From contig JAFPME010000040.1 in NCBI GenBank assembly GCA_017402445.1, forward strand, positions 1 to 64,000: a stretch of 64,000 nucleotides of DNA, read 5' to 3'. Each line of letters opens with the position of its first letter. The first letter of the stretch is position 1. Below the pieces are notes generated by a model. That model made no database searches. It saw nothing but the letters and a program-made list of their open reading frames with translations, and had not been told where the DNA came from. The DNA comes from Prevotella sp. Its GTDB lineage: Bacteria; Bacteroidota; Bacteroidia; Bacteroidales; Bacteroidaceae. A program made the position numbers and the translations under genes. Positions 9,112 to 17,975 of this stretch are shown here, one piece after another.

Positions 9112-9251
9112 ATTGTTTTTGGTTTGATGATTTAAAGAGGTAAACTTAGTTGCTCAGGACACCTACTGTTAATATGTTACGAAACACGATTCATCGAATG
9201 TAGCCGCGCTTGACGGTAAAAGTGTTGGTCGTCCTGTCACTGTTACGGCTA

Positions 9252-9259
9252 CAAAGATA
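9252..9259 (-). promoter_or_regulatory. Bacteroidetes -7 element for the LRR gene
   Basis: CAAAGATA on plus is TATCTTTG on minus, 141 bases upstream of the LRR start. The -33 box is not clear. Confidence 0.4.
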
Positions 9260-9280
9260 ATTAAAATAGTCGATATAATC

Positions 9281-9312
9281 TTGCTTTTCCTCTATTTTTT
9301 TACTACCTTTGC
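9281..9312 (+). promoter_or_regulatory. Bacteroidetes promoter upstream of the fucose-isomerase-like gene
   Basis: TTG (9281-9283), 20 bases, then TACCTTTGC (9304-9312). The -7 box ends only 12 bases before the ATG at 9324, which implies a leaderless or nearly leaderless mRNA. Confidence 0.65.
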
Positions 9313-9323
9313 AAAAAAAAGAA

Positions 9324-10532
9324 ATGAGCATTGCCATTTATCAACTGACGTCCACGCTGCACAGCGAGCAGCAGGTAGAACAAGCTGCATCTGCGTTCTT
9401 GTCAACATTGGCTCTGGATTACGTCATGTGCGGGGGCGACTTCGCATCATACGGTACGCATTCGTTAGACCTGATTTTCGTCAGGACGGGTGGAACAGAA
9501 AACACGTTCCGCGAGCTACTGCCCGCACTGCAGCAAGCATCCTCCGCGCCTTTCTACCTCCTGACCTCGGGTGAGAGCAATTCGCTGGCTGCGGCGATGG
9601 AGATACTGTCGTACTTGCAGTCGATGGGCTGTCACGGTGAAATCATTCATGGCAGTCCCTCCCGGGTTTCTGACCGCATCCGCTTGTTGGCTAAGGTGGA
9701 GCAAGCGCGTCGAAAGCTCGCAGGAGTGCGTCTGGGTATTGTAGGAGCGCCTTCTGACTGGCTCATTTCCAGCCGTTGGGACGTTCATGCCGTGAAGCGG
9801 CTTTTGGGCATCGAGCTGGTGAATATCCCCATGGAGGAGCTGCTCAGCGAGATCGAGCTGACAGCGGTACGCCCGCTCTCGCCTGCGGAGCTGTCGAGAT
9901 ATGGCGACTGCAACATGGGAATCAAGGATTCGCTGCCTGTGGCCCTGCAGGTGCACGAGGCCTTGCGCTCGCTTGTCAGCCGTCATTCGCTGCAAGGCTT
10001 TACGCTCAGGTGCTTCGACCTGTTGTCGGCAGTGCGCAATACGGGCTGCCTGGCGCTGGCCTTGCTGAATGCGGACGGTATTGTGGCAGGCTGTGAGGGC
10101 GACGTTCCGGCTATGCTCAGCATGAAGTTAGGACAGGCGCTCACGCAATCGAGCGGTTTCCAAGCCAATCCCGCACATATCGACCCCGACACGGGGGAGA
10201 TTCTGTTTGCACACTGCACGATTCCTTTCAATATGGTGCGGCGATATGAGCTCGACACCCATTTTGAGTCGGGCATCGGAGTGGGCATACGCGGCTACGT
10301 GGAGCCGGGGCCCGTTACGGTGTTCAAGGTTGCAGGCGACCTGAGCCGATACTACGTGGAAGAGGGTGAGCTGATACGCTGTGAGGCCTCGCCTGGTTTG
10401 TGTCGTACGCAGATGGTACTGCGCCTTCCGCATACGGACTATTTCCTCACCCACCCCATCGGCAATCACCACATCATCTTCCAAGGGCACCATCGGGCAG
10501 CCTTCGAAGAGCTCTTGAAAGTTAAGAATTAA
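9324..10532 (+). CDS. L-fucose/L-arabinose isomerase-like protein
   Basis: The 402-residue protein starts at ATG MSIAIYQLTS. An upstream in-frame TTG overlaps the promoter box and is rejected. It resembles the predicted L-fucose/L-arabinose isomerase-fold family found in Bacteroidetes and Firmicutes. Features are an N-terminal Rossmann-like domain (FVRTGGTEN, FYLLTSGESNSLAAAMEIL), a second domain beginning LGIVGAPSDWLISS, and a C-terminal barrel with HIDPDTGEILFAHCTIPFNM, where acidic and His residues could hold a metal. Sugar isomerase activity is inferred from fold; no sugar kinase, aldolase or transporter lies nearby to name a substrate. A short AT-rich stretch follows and no terminator was found. 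Confidence 0.65.
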   Translation: MSIAIYQLTSTLHSEQQVEQAASAFLSTLALDYVMCGGDFASYGTHSLDLIFVRTGGTENTFRELLPALQQASSAPFYLLTSGESNSLAAAMEILSYLQSMGCHGEIIHGSPSRVSDRIRLLAKVEQARRKLAGVRLGIVGAPSDWLISSRWDVHAVKRLLGIELVNIPMEELLSEIELTAVRPLSPAELSRYGDCNMGIKDSLPVALQVHEALRSLVSRHSLQGFTLRCFDLLSAVRNTGCLALALLNADGIVAGCEGDVPAMLSMKLGQALTQSSGFQANPAHIDPDTGEILFAHCTIPFNMVRRYELDTHFESGIGVGIRGYVEPGPVTVFKVAGDLSRYYVEEGELIRCEASPGLCRTQMVLRLPHTDYFLTHPIGNHHIIFQGHHRAAFEELLKVKN

Positions 10533-10629
10533 GAGATAAGAATTAAAAGTTATCTTTTTAGGGTTAAGGATTAAGGGGAATCATTTTTATATACTATTAT
10601 AATAGTAAGGAGGAGAGCTGAGGGGTGTG

Positions 10630-11541
10630 TCAGAAGAGAACGTTGACGGTTCCGATGATACAGCCGAGCAAGGCACCGAGCCACACGATGGCGCGCAGTT
10701 CGTGGCGCATGACGCTAAGGATGATGGCCTCTGCCTCCTGCATGTCCATGTCGTTGATGCGGTCGCGGACAATCCGGCTGATGTCGATGGCCTTCAGAAT
10801 GCGGGGCAGCCGCGTGTTGATGACGTTGATGTAGGCGTTGATGATGACGGTGCGCAGCTGCTGAAGTTGCTCGTCGTGATCCTTCAGTAGTTCGCATACG
10901 GGCCTGTCGAGCAGGTTCTGCGATTCGTTTGCGATGAGATCGCGGACGATTTCCTCGGAGTGATCACCTATGATGCCGTTGATGTGCTTGGCCAACAGAC
11001 TCTCGGCAGGCTCTGCCAACAGCTTGGCGAAATGGCCGGCACCGGGCGCAAGCCCCAGCAAACTGTTCTCCATCTTGCCGATGGCATGGCCTACGGCAGC
11101 ATGGGCCAGTCGGTTTCCAATCTCGGAATCGGCCAGACGATTGTGGATGAGCTGCGCCAGTTGATGACTTGTATCCTTCTGTATGGCATCGATGTCGTCC
11201 GAAGGCAAATAGTGGTGCAGGAAAGTGCGCAGCGTCTCGGTGTTCTGTTTCTGCCGATTTACGAACCGATCATAGCCGCTGCCGATTTTTTCCAGCATGT
11301 CGGCCGACAGCAGACTGCGCTCCAGCACCTCTCGGTTCATGAGATTTTCGCTGATGGAGGAACCTACGGCTTCGGCTATGCGGCCTCGTTCCTTGGGAAT
11401 GATGCCCGGCGTGAAAGGAATACGCAAGCCGAAGATGTACTTTGGCTGATGCGGACGGAACATCATTCGGATGGCAATGTCGTTGGTGACATAGCCGATG
11501 ACGCCGCCCAACAGGGGTCCGAGTAGATAAGAATAATCCAT
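10630..11541 (-). CDS. DUF445 family membrane protein
   Basis: The 303-residue protein has a hydrophobic N-terminus (LLGPLLGGVIGYVTNDIAIRMMFRPH), the signature of DUF445 (YheB-type) proteins. RIPFTPGIIPKERGRIAEAVG is a second highly typical block. A long amphipathic helical middle follows, then one C-terminal membrane helix (WLGALLGCIIGTVNVLF). Members are inner-membrane proteins of unknown function. On the minus strand TACTTTTGC at 11613-11605 may be its -7 element. It is divergent from the LolA-like gene. Confidence 0.8.
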   Translation of the reverse strand: MDYSYLLGPLLGGVIGYVTNDIAIRMMFRPHQPKYIFGLRIPFTPGIIPKERGRIAEAVGSSISENLMNREVLERSLLSADMLEKIGSGYDRFVNRQKQNTETLRTFLHHYLPSDDIDAIQKDTSHQLAQLIHNRLADSEIGNRLAHAAVGHAIGKMENSLLGLAPGAGHFAKLLAEPAESLLAKHINGIIGDHSEEIVRDLIANESQNLLDRPVCELLKDHDEQLQQLRTVIINAYINVINTRLPRILKAIDISRIVRDRINDMDMQEAEAIILSVMRHELRAIVWLGALLGCIIGTVNVLF

Positions 11542-11686
11542 GTTCTTGAGGTTTTGCCTCCTTCACGATAAGCCTGCGTACGTCGCAGCTCCGTGTCGGC
11601 GTGTGCAAAAGTAGGCATTTTCTTTGGTATTGCTTCCGTTTTTGTTTTTTTTGTTAAGAAAAAAGCTTTTTCTTGCAAATAGTTAC

Positions 11687-11695
11687 TAACTTTGC
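11687..11695 (+). promoter_or_regulatory. Bacteroidetes -7 element for the LolA-like gene
   Basis: TAACTTTGC lies 26 bases upstream of the chosen ATG at 11721. No good -33 was seen. Its place also argues against the longer open frame starting at 11673, which would put the promoter inside the gene. Confidence 0.55.
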
Positions 11696-11720
11696 AGCCG
11701 TTTTTCAAGTACAGAAAGGA

Positions 11721-12335
11721 ATGTTTTCAAGACTTAGACTACTCATCATACTCATTGCCCTCCCTCTTGCAGGGGCTGCACAGACGCCCAACGAACAGCA
11801 AGCACGGAAGATGTTCGACCAAGTTTACGACATGGTGTTCGGACCGCAAGGCTCCTCACTCCACTATTCTGTAAACATCATCGGGCTGTTCAAGACCGAA
11901 GGAACCATCTGGTATAAAGGAAAGAAGAGCAAGTTCGTCGATGAGAAATACGATGCCTACAGCGACGGAGTCACCTATTGGCGTGCCGAACGCAAAAAAC
12001 AAGAGGTTCTCGTATACAGCATGAACGACCCTTCGCGCGACAAGTATGCTACCAAATTCAAGTTCTCGCCCGACAACTACCAATACAGCATCAGCCGCGA
12101 TGATAAGGCATACTGGATCACACTGAAAGCAAAGCGCGGCGTGAAAGGTATCAAGGAAGCACGCGTACAGCTCGACCTTCATACTCGCTATCCGCAAGCC
12201 ATCCGCATCAAACTGGGCATTTTCCACACCACGGTGAAGATTACGAACTTCAAGACAGGCAGCATCTCCGACCAGATATTTGTCTTCGACAAGCATCGCT
12301 ACCCTGGCTACACCATCGTTGACAAACGAAAATGA
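11721..12335 (+). CDS. LolA-like periplasmic outer-membrane lipoprotein carrier
   Basis: This is a 204-residue protein. Its start MFSRLRLLIILIALPLAGAAQ is a clean signal peptide and lies just after the promoter box. The mature part has the open beta-barrel pattern of LolA-like proteins: YSVNIIGLFKTEGTIWYKGKKSKF, then strands YDAYSDGVTYW, KFKFSPDNYQYSI and AYWITLKAK. By family it would bind acyl chains of lipoproteins, or another lipid, in the periplasm. No LolB or LolCDE is adjacent, and many Bacteroidetes have several such paralogues, so the cargo is uncertain. Confidence 0.7.
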   Translation: MFSRLRLLIILIALPLAGAAQTPNEQQARKMFDQVYDMVFGPQGSSLHYSVNIIGLFKTEGTIWYKGKKSKFVDEKYDAYSDGVTYWRAERKKQEVLVYSMNDPSRDKYATKFKFSPDNYQYSISRDDKAYWITLKAKRGVKGIKEARVQLDLHTRYPQAIRIKLGIFHTTVKITNFKTGSISDQIFVFDKHRYPGYTIVDKRK

Positions 12336-12404
12336 CGAGGAAAATGTGTTAAAATCCTCCTAATTACACCGTCCTTTACGGAAAAATGCGTATCTTTACG
12401 GCAC

Positions 12405-12680
12405 AAAGACACCATCGAGCACTACTTTGGCGGCCCCTACCGGGTCGTCGACTTGCAGCCCAAGCAAGTGACAGCGGGACAAGGCGGCAACTGCTTTGAA
12501 GTGGAACAGCACTGCCTGTCGCCAGCAGAAGACACAATCCGGCGACGGAAGTTCTGCAACTTTCTGCTGAAGCTCTACTGTTACTACGACTTCCGACTGT
12601 CAACCGACGGAGTCAACCGAGCGGAACAACCCGCAGCCACGCTGGCTCGTACGGGCGGTGAACGCCACCATGCAACATAA
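12405..12680 (+). pseudogene. Possible degraded small gene or gene with a non-standard start
   Basis: One frame stays open for 92 codons to a TAA at 12678 and reads like a real protein: DTIEHYFGGPYRVVDLQPKQV, GGNCFEVEQHCLS, RKFCNFLLKLYCYYDFRLS. There is no ATG, GTG or TTG at its natural left end; the only in-frame start (TTG 12453) would remove the best part. An ATG at 12386 is in another frame and would need a one-base shift to join. A TATCTTTAC sequence at 12391 resembles a -7 box. I read it as a decayed or frameshifted gene. Function not recognised. The rest of the 12336-12727 gap holds nothing else. Confidence 0.4.
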
Positions 12681-12727
12681 AACGGATACCACATCCCCTA
12701 TCTTGAACACATAATCCTATCACTAAC

Positions 12728-13987
12728 ATGAAAAAAGCTTTAACGACAGTGCTCCTCATGGTCCTTACCATCACAGCGGGAGCACAGACAAACGTCCTGG
12801 AACAACTGAATGAGAACCCCCAGAAAGCATACGGCAACGACTGTCCATACCCTTTCGACAACACAAAACTGACCAAGACGCCGAAAGGTTACAAGCCCTT
12901 TTACATCAGCCACTATGCGCGTCACGGCTCGCGATACTACTGGAACGACAAACTCTACAAGGAACTGGACACCCTGCTGAACACCGCTCACGACAAACAC
13001 CAGCTGACCGCTGAAGGAGAAGCCTTCAGAAGCCGGTTTATGGCAGCTAAACAGGAGCTGACCACCGGTGTGAGCGAACTCACGCAACTGGGCTGGGAGC
13101 AGCACCAACGCATCGCCCGAATCATGTACAACAACTTCCCGCAGGTGTTCAAAAAGGGTGGAGACGTGCTTGCCATTGCATCGCTGTCGGGCCGTTGTGT
13201 CATCAGCATGTCAGCATTCTGCCAGGAACTCGTACAGTGCAATCCGAACATCGAAATCAGAGAGCAGTCGTCGCGATTCACACTCGACGGAGTCGTGCCC
13301 ACAGACGGGCAGAATCCCGTCAAGCACCGCTTTCCGAGAGTGCGCCCACGCTTCGAAAAGAACCGCGACAAGTTCAAAATCGCCAACACACTGCACGACG
13401 ACATCATCAAACGCGTATTCACTTCCACCGAAGGACTGCCCGGCAACCTGCATCACATAAGCAGCAACCTCATCAACCTCTACACTTCGCTGCCCAACAT
13501 CGGCCATCAAGGAATGATGGGCAACATCATCACCGACAAGGAAATAGCCGAACAGTGGGAAGCTTCCAACCTCGGATCATATTCGTGGGTGTTCGGTCCC
13601 CAGTACCAAATGATTCCCATTCTGCAGGACATCATACGGAAAGCTGACAACGTCATCAGTGGAAGAAGTGACAGACTGGCCGACCTGCGCTTCGGGCACG
13701 ACACCTGCATAGGCCCACTCACCGTGCTCATGGGCATCAACGGAGCCGACCGCGACCCAGAAGATCCCTACGAAGTGAAGAACTGCTACCAAAACTGGCA
13801 GACATGCAAGGCTTCAAACATACAGCTCGTGTTCTACCGGGGCAAGAAACAGAGCGACCCCATTCTCGTGAAATGCCTCCTCAACGGCAACGAGGCCACA
13901 CTGCCACTGCCTGCCGACCTGTTCCCCTACTACCGATGGGCCGACTTCCAGCAGTTCTACACCGCTCGCTGCGACAGCATCAAGTAG
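12728..13987 (+). CDS. Secreted histidine-type acid phosphatase (MINPP/phytase-like)
   Basis: The 419-residue protein has a signal peptide (MKKALTTVLLMVLTITAGAQ). The catalytic motif of branch-2 histidine phosphatases is visible as YARHGSRYYW near residue 61 (RHGxRxx), and the C-terminal proton-donor motif as FGHDTCIGPL near residue 320 (HD). In between, SLSGRCVISMSAFCQEL matches the MINPP-like region. By family it hydrolyses phosphomonoesters such as inositol polyphosphates outside the cytoplasm. RHGSRYY replaces the more usual RHGxRxP, which fits Bacteroidetes members. The next gene follows after 60 bases and may be co-transcribed. Confidence 0.8.
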   Translation: MKKALTTVLLMVLTITAGAQTNVLEQLNENPQKAYGNDCPYPFDNTKLTKTPKGYKPFYISHYARHGSRYYWNDKLYKELDTLLNTAHDKHQLTAEGEAFRSRFMAAKQELTTGVSELTQLGWEQHQRIARIMYNNFPQVFKKGGDVLAIASLSGRCVISMSAFCQELVQCNPNIEIREQSSRFTLDGVVPTDGQNPVKHRFPRVRPRFEKNRDKFKIANTLHDDIIKRVFTSTEGLPGNLHHISSNLINLYTSLPNIGHQGMMGNIITDKEIAEQWEASNLGSYSWVFGPQYQMIPILQDIIRKADNVISGRSDRLADLRFGHDTCIGPLTVLMGINGADRDPEDPYEVKNCYQNWQTCKASNIQLVFYRGKKQSDPILVKCLLNGNEATLPLPADLFPYYRWADFQQFYTARCDSIK

Positions 13988-14047
13988 AGAGAAGCTGGCC
14001 TTCACAACCTTTTTACAAACTACAACCCATCTAAAGAAAGAACCACT

Positions 14048-14644
14048 ATGAAAAGAACGGTCACTATCCTGTTGCTCATTGCCGCATGCTGGCACAACCT
14101 CTGTGCCCAAAACACGGTGGAAAGCATCCGACAGCGATATGCTGGCATCAAGGACGACATCACAGAAATGATGAAGGAGGACGGTTTCCCGCCCGTGTAC
14201 TACGAAGTGAAAGTCGTGCAGAACCTGCCTGGCACCGGACCTCACCACGAAATCACCAAGATGTTCTACGACGAACGCGACGACGACGAAATCTATCCTT
14301 CGCACTACCTGACCTTCGCCACCTTGAAGTACAACTTCGCTGCACGCGAGTACTACGAGGAATATCTCTTCGACGACGACGGAAAGATTGCGTTCATCTA
14401 TGCTCGCACGCCCGAAGCCGATGAAGACACATCCACTATGCACGAACTACGATTCTACTTCTCCAACGGAAAGCCTTTTCGGACAATTGTCAAGAAGGCC
14501 ATGGTTGATTCGGAAGACTTCAAAACCGAATTCTCTGGCAATAAAACACCGAAGGCTTACGAGGACCTCTACTCGCAATACATAATGACGTCCGACCGTA
14601 TCAAGAAGCTCTTCGAGGTCACTGAAGCCTCAACCCACATCTGA
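14048..14644 (+). CDS. Periplasmic hypothetical protein
   Basis: The 198-residue protein has a signal peptide (MKRTVTILLLIAACWHNLCAQ) and no recognised domain. The mature part is acidic and rich in Tyr, Asp and Glu (EVKVVQNLPGTGPHHEITKMFYDERDDDEIYPSHYL), with predicted beta strands such as LTFATLKYNF and HELRFYFSNGKPF. It lies in a same-strand run phosphatase - this gene - PP2C-like gene with gaps of 60 and 25 bases, so they are probably one operon. No function can be named. Confidence 0.7.
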   Translation: MKRTVTILLLIAACWHNLCAQNTVESIRQRYAGIKDDITEMMKEDGFPPVYYEVKVVQNLPGTGPHHEITKMFYDERDDDEIYPSHYLTFATLKYNFAAREYYEEYLFDDDGKIAFIYARTPEADEDTSTMHELRFYFSNGKPFRTIVKKAMVDSEDFKTEFSGNKTPKAYEDLYSQYIMTSDRIKKLFEVTEASTHI

Positions 14645-14669
14645 GAAGCAAAAGAACAAACAACGAACG

Positions 14670-15482
14670 ATGACCATCATTGAACAATGCAGCATCGGAA
14701 AAGCGGGGCAGGACAAGTGCGAAGACGCTGTCGTCGCGAACGGACGCTTTGCGGCTGTCATCGACGGCAGCACCAGCAAGAGCCACCAATGGTTCGACCC
14801 AGACATGAGCAACGGCCGTCTCTGCATGACACTGGTGCGCCAACAGCTCAACAACATGCCGGCCGACACTTCTTGCGAACGCTTCTGCCATGACATTACG
14901 GAAAATGTTCGCGCAGTCTACGAGCGTGCCGCTGCCGACATGGAGCTGCTCACCAACCATCCCACCGAGCGGATGGCAGCCAGTGCCGCCGTCTACAGCC
15001 CGGCACGGCGTGAAGTGTGGCTCGTCGGCGACTGTCAGTGCCTGGTGGACGGACAGCCTTACGACAACCCGAAGCCTTACGAAGAGCCCGTAGCCGAAAT
15101 GCGTGCCGCCTACATACGCCTGCAACTGATGCAAGGTCGGCCTGTCAGCGATTTCCAGAAACACGACGAGGGCCGCGACTTCGTCCTGCCTGTACTGATT
15201 GACAGCTGCCGCTACCAGAACAAGACGTTCGCCGTCATCGACGGATTCAGCATTCCGACAGCGAAGATACGGATCATCGACGTCAGCAAGGCCCGCGAAA
15301 TCGTTCTGGCCACCGACGGATACCCCCTCTTGCGGCCCACGCTCGCCGACAGCGAACACGAGTTGGCGCAGCTCCTGGCCGAAGACCCTCTTTGCATCCA
15401 TCGTTTCAAAGCCACCAAAGGACTCATGCAAGGCAACAAGTCCTTCGACGACCGCAGCTACCTCCGGCTGCTCACTCAATGA
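14670..15482 (+). CDS. PP2C/PPM-fold phosphatase-like protein
   Basis: The 270-residue cytosolic protein has motif order fitting the PPM family. KCEDAVVANGRFAAVIDGSTSK (residues 17-38) contains the metal-binding Asp of the ExD...DG pair, WLVGDCQCLV lies near residue 116, and IVLATDGYPLL with a final NKSFDDRSYLRLL gives the C-terminal DD motif. Such proteins usually remove phosphate from Ser or Thr. The sequence is diverged from classical PP2C, and some members act on small molecules, so the substrate is unknown. Its stop codon overlaps by seven bases the end of the convergent radical SAM gene. Confidence 0.65.
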   Translation: MTIIEQCSIGKAGQDKCEDAVVANGRFAAVIDGSTSKSHQWFDPDMSNGRLCMTLVRQQLNNMPADTSCERFCHDITENVRAVYERAAADMELLTNHPTERMAASAAVYSPARREVWLVGDCQCLVDGQPYDNPKPYEEPVAEMRAAYIRLQLMQGRPVSDFQKHDEGRDFVLPVLIDSCRYQNKTFAVIDGFSIPTAKIRIIDVSKAREIVLATDGYPLLRPTLADSEHELAQLLAEDPLCIHRFKATKGLMQGNKSFDDRSYLRLLTQ

Positions 15483-16351
15483 ACATTGCCCAAATGGACC
15501 ACGCGCAGCCCCTCGTCGGTCGCTATGCGGCGAGCCGTCTGTAGCGTAGATAGCGGCGTAGGCTCCACATGGCGCATCCTGTAGTGCGGGAAGAAACGTG
15601 TGAGATGGAGCGGAACACTTTCCAAACCGTTCTCCACCATCCACCGACACATGCTCCGAAAGCAGTCCATATCGTCGTTTACATTGGGAATCAGCAAGTT
15701 CGTCAGCTCCACCCAAACGCCCGCATCGCGCATGGCAAGAATCGTATCTAGCACAACCTGCAGGCGCCCGCCGCTCACCTTGCGGTACGTGTCGTCGTTG
15801 AAGTACTTCAGGTCCACATTGGCAGCATCGATGAACGGCAACAGGTCGTTCAACGGTTCGCTGCATACATAGCCTGCCGTGACAAGAATATTCCACAAAC
15901 CTTTCTCATGTGCCAACCGCGCCGTATCCATTACATATTCTATGTAGGTGAGCGGTTCGGTGTACGTGTACGCAATGCCCGGACAACCGCGCGCCAGACA
16001 GAGGCCGACCACCTGTTCGGGCGTCAGCTCGGCGTGCCCGACATCGTCGGGAGCAGCCTGCGAAATGTCGTGGTTCTGGCAGTGAAGGCAGTGCAGATTG
16101 CACCCCGTACAGGCGATGGACAGGCAAGTCGTTCCGGGATGGAAGTGGTACAGTGGCTTCTTCTCTATCGGATCGACGGCCAAAGCGCACGGGCGGCCAT
16201 AGACCTCGCTCACCAGTGACCCACCGACCAGTCGCCGACTGCGGCACAGACCGCTCCGCCCCTCGCCGATGTGGCAGTGGTGGGGACAGAGCAGGCACTC
16301 CACGTCCCCACTCTGCAGCCTTTTGTAGTATCGACATTCGTGTTCGTGCAT
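15476..16351 (-). CDS. amrS: AmmeMemoRadiSam system radical SAM enzyme
   Basis: The 291-residue protein starts at the ATG at 16351, which overlaps the stop of the upstream gene as TGATG; this overlap decides the start over a longer frame. A first Cys set (CLLCPHHCHIGEGRSGLC) precedes the radical SAM motif CTGCNLHCLHCQN, with CNLHCLHC giving the CxxxCxxC ligands of the [4Fe-4S] cluster. Later motifs are AYTYTEPLTYIEYVMDTA, NVDLKYFNDDTYRKVSGG and LTRFFPHYRM. It belongs to the AmmeMemoRadiSam radical SAM family, related to pyruvate formate-lyase activases, that always travels with Memo-like and AMMECR1-like domains. The modified substrate is not established. Confidence 0.88.
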   Translation of the reverse strand: MHEHECRYYKRLQSGDVECLLCPHHCHIGEGRSGLCRSRRLVGGSLVSEVYGRPCALAVDPIEKKPLYHFHPGTTCLSIACTGCNLHCLHCQNHDISQAAPDDVGHAELTPEQVVGLCLARGCPGIAYTYTEPLTYIEYVMDTARLAHEKGLWNILVTAGYVCSEPLNDLLPFIDAANVDLKYFNDDTYRKVSGGRLQVVLDTILAMRDAGVWVELTNLLIPNVNDDMDCFRSMCRWMVENGLESVPLHLTRFFPHYRMRHVEPTPLSTLQTARRIATDEGLRVVHLGNVH

Positions 16352-17886
16352 CAGAAAACAATGGCTTCGTAGACATACAGTTCGGCATCGCGCCAGCCGT
16401 CCCAACCCAGTCCGGCCTTGTCGCGCGAGCAGTGACCGGCAAACTCCTCCTTCGTCCAGTTCACTTCGTCGGCCACTTGCGGAAGGAAGGTGCCGCTACG
16501 GCGCCCCTTCCGGATGTAAAGCCCGTGGCGATGCAGCTCAAATTCGTCCAGACTGTGGATGCGACGCATCGGCGTGAGCACGGAAATCTCAATATCAACG
16601 TCGGGCAGCTCGTCGGCACGCAGGCGTGGGAAACGCGGATCTTCAAAAGCGGCGGCCCGCGCCATCTCTGCAACCGTGGCATGCAGCGGTGCATCTTCGC
16701 CGAAATGGCCGATGCAACCGCGCAGCCGTCCGTTCTTGTTCAGTGTCACGAAGGCACCGCAAGGCTGTTCCAGGACAGGCATGTCGCGGCACAGGGCAGC
16801 AGAAGAGAACGCCGTTCCGTCGCAGGCCGAGCTTATGCTCGCACGGGCAATGGCCTTGAGCCGTTCTTTTTCAGGCGCAGCCAACGTGAAGCGGCCGTCC
16901 GAAGCACCGTCGCCACCGGCAGAAGCAGTGCGCCGGAGAATGGCAAAGGCATGATAGCCCACCACCCGGCGATGGTCATGGTTGTCGATGTCGCCCGAAT
17001 TCTGATAGAGCAGATGCTTCACTTCGTAGCCGTCGTTGAGCATCAGCAGCAGCGTGACGATGGGATATGACCCGCAGGCACTGGTCGACAGCCCGCGCAC
17101 GCCGCTGCCTGCGTTTTCTTCAAGCGCGGCGACAAAACGCTCCACGCTGCCACTCTCGATGGCCTTACCTGTCAGAGCATCCACACGGTAAGCATCTTCG
17201 TACGAAGGATAGTGCGAGAAGTCGCTGCTGATGACGAAGAGGTTGTCTTCGTTGAAATAAGGTCGGAGCGCGGCGGCTATCTTTTTCAGCTTCGCGTAGC
17301 TGTCGGTCGAGATGATGATGGGCACGATGGGAGGCACGTTGCCCAGCCTGCGCTGCAGGAATGGCAGCTGCACCTCCAGACAATGCTCGCGGTCGTGCGC
17401 CTCGGCGCGGTAGCTGAACACGCTGTCGGCCTCCGTCAGCCGCAGGGCCGTCTCTCGGTCCACCTTCACCTGTCCCAAAGGAGTGGCATAGCTGTCGGCT
17501 TCGGTGTTCACGGAAGCCCCGTCGAGCCATTCATAGTGGCTCGGACCTATCAGGAAAATGCGTTTGAACGGTCTGTCGGGATTGAGCGCCATGTAGGCTG
17601 CAGCAGCCACGTTGCCTGAAAAATAATGGCCTGCGTGCGGCACAATGAGCGCAGCGACATGGTCGAAAGGTACCCGCTCGGCGTGGTTGGCCAGCAAGCT
17701 GTCCACATCGTGGCTCAGCCGCTGCGGACTGCTCTCGTAGAAGCGTCCTGCCTGCGTAGCCCCTCTCACTGTCGGAGTGTTGCGGCGAATTGTTGAGTCA
17801 TCGCTGTTCATATTCATAAACGTTAGTATTAAAGCCGTTAAAAACCATCTGGCTGATGCGGACATGAGGAAAAACGTCTTGAGCAT
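16351..17886 (-). CDS. AmmeMemoRadiSam proteins B and A fused (Memo1-like + AMMECR1-like)
   Basis: The 511-residue protein has a hydrophobic N-terminus (SASARWFLTALILTF), possibly an anchor or signal. The Memo-like domain spans about residues 40-325: AGRFYESS, LIVPHAGHYFSGNVAA, FLIGPSHY, EHCLEVQLPFLQ, VISSDFSHYP and DNHDHRRVVGYHAF, with His and Asp/Glu residues like those of ring-opening dioxygenases. The AMMECR1 domain spans about 340-511: GAFVTLNKNGRLRGCIGHF, then DVDIEISVLTPM, and an ending with WDGWRDAELYVYEAIVF. Fusion of the two parts and overlap with the radical SAM gene make the full tripartite system. The reaction is unknown; the domains suggest oxidative or radical modification of a small molecule or nucleotide. 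A promoter lies at 17945-17975. Confidence 0.88.
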   Translation of the reverse strand: MLKTFFLMSASARWFLTALILTFMNMNSDDSTIRRNTPTVRGATQAGRFYESSPQRLSHDVDSLLANHAERVPFDHVAALIVPHAGHYFSGNVAAAAYMALNPDRPFKRIFLIGPSHYEWLDGASVNTEADSYATPLGQVKVDRETALRLTEADSVFSYRAEAHDREHCLEVQLPFLQRRLGNVPPIVPIIISTDSYAKLKKIAAALRPYFNEDNLFVISSDFSHYPSYEDAYRVDALTGKAIESGSVERFVAALEENAGSGVRGLSTSACGSYPIVTLLLMLNDGYEVKHLLYQNSGDIDNHDHRRVVGYHAFAILRRTASAGGDGASDGRFTLAAPEKERLKAIARASISSACDGTAFSSAALCRDMPVLEQPCGAFVTLNKNGRLRGCIGHFGEDAPLHATVAEMARAAAFEDPRFPRLRADELPDVDIEISVLTPMRRIHSLDEFELHRHGLYIRKGRRSGTFLPQVADEVNWTKEEFAGHCSRDKAGLGWDGWRDAELYVYEAIVF

Positions 17887-17944
17887 CGTCGTCTGTTTTC
17901 ATGAATCGTTTGTCGTCGGCATGCGTCCACATGCCATCGTCCCT

Positions 17945-17975
17945 GCAAAAATAGTAAAAAAAAGCCATAACACAA
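17945..17975 (-). promoter_or_regulatory. Bacteroidetes promoter for the AmmeMemoRadiSam operon
   Basis: On the minus strand, TTG (17975-17973), 19 bases, TATTTTTGC (17953-17945), 59 bases upstream of the start at 17886. Confidence 0.6.
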
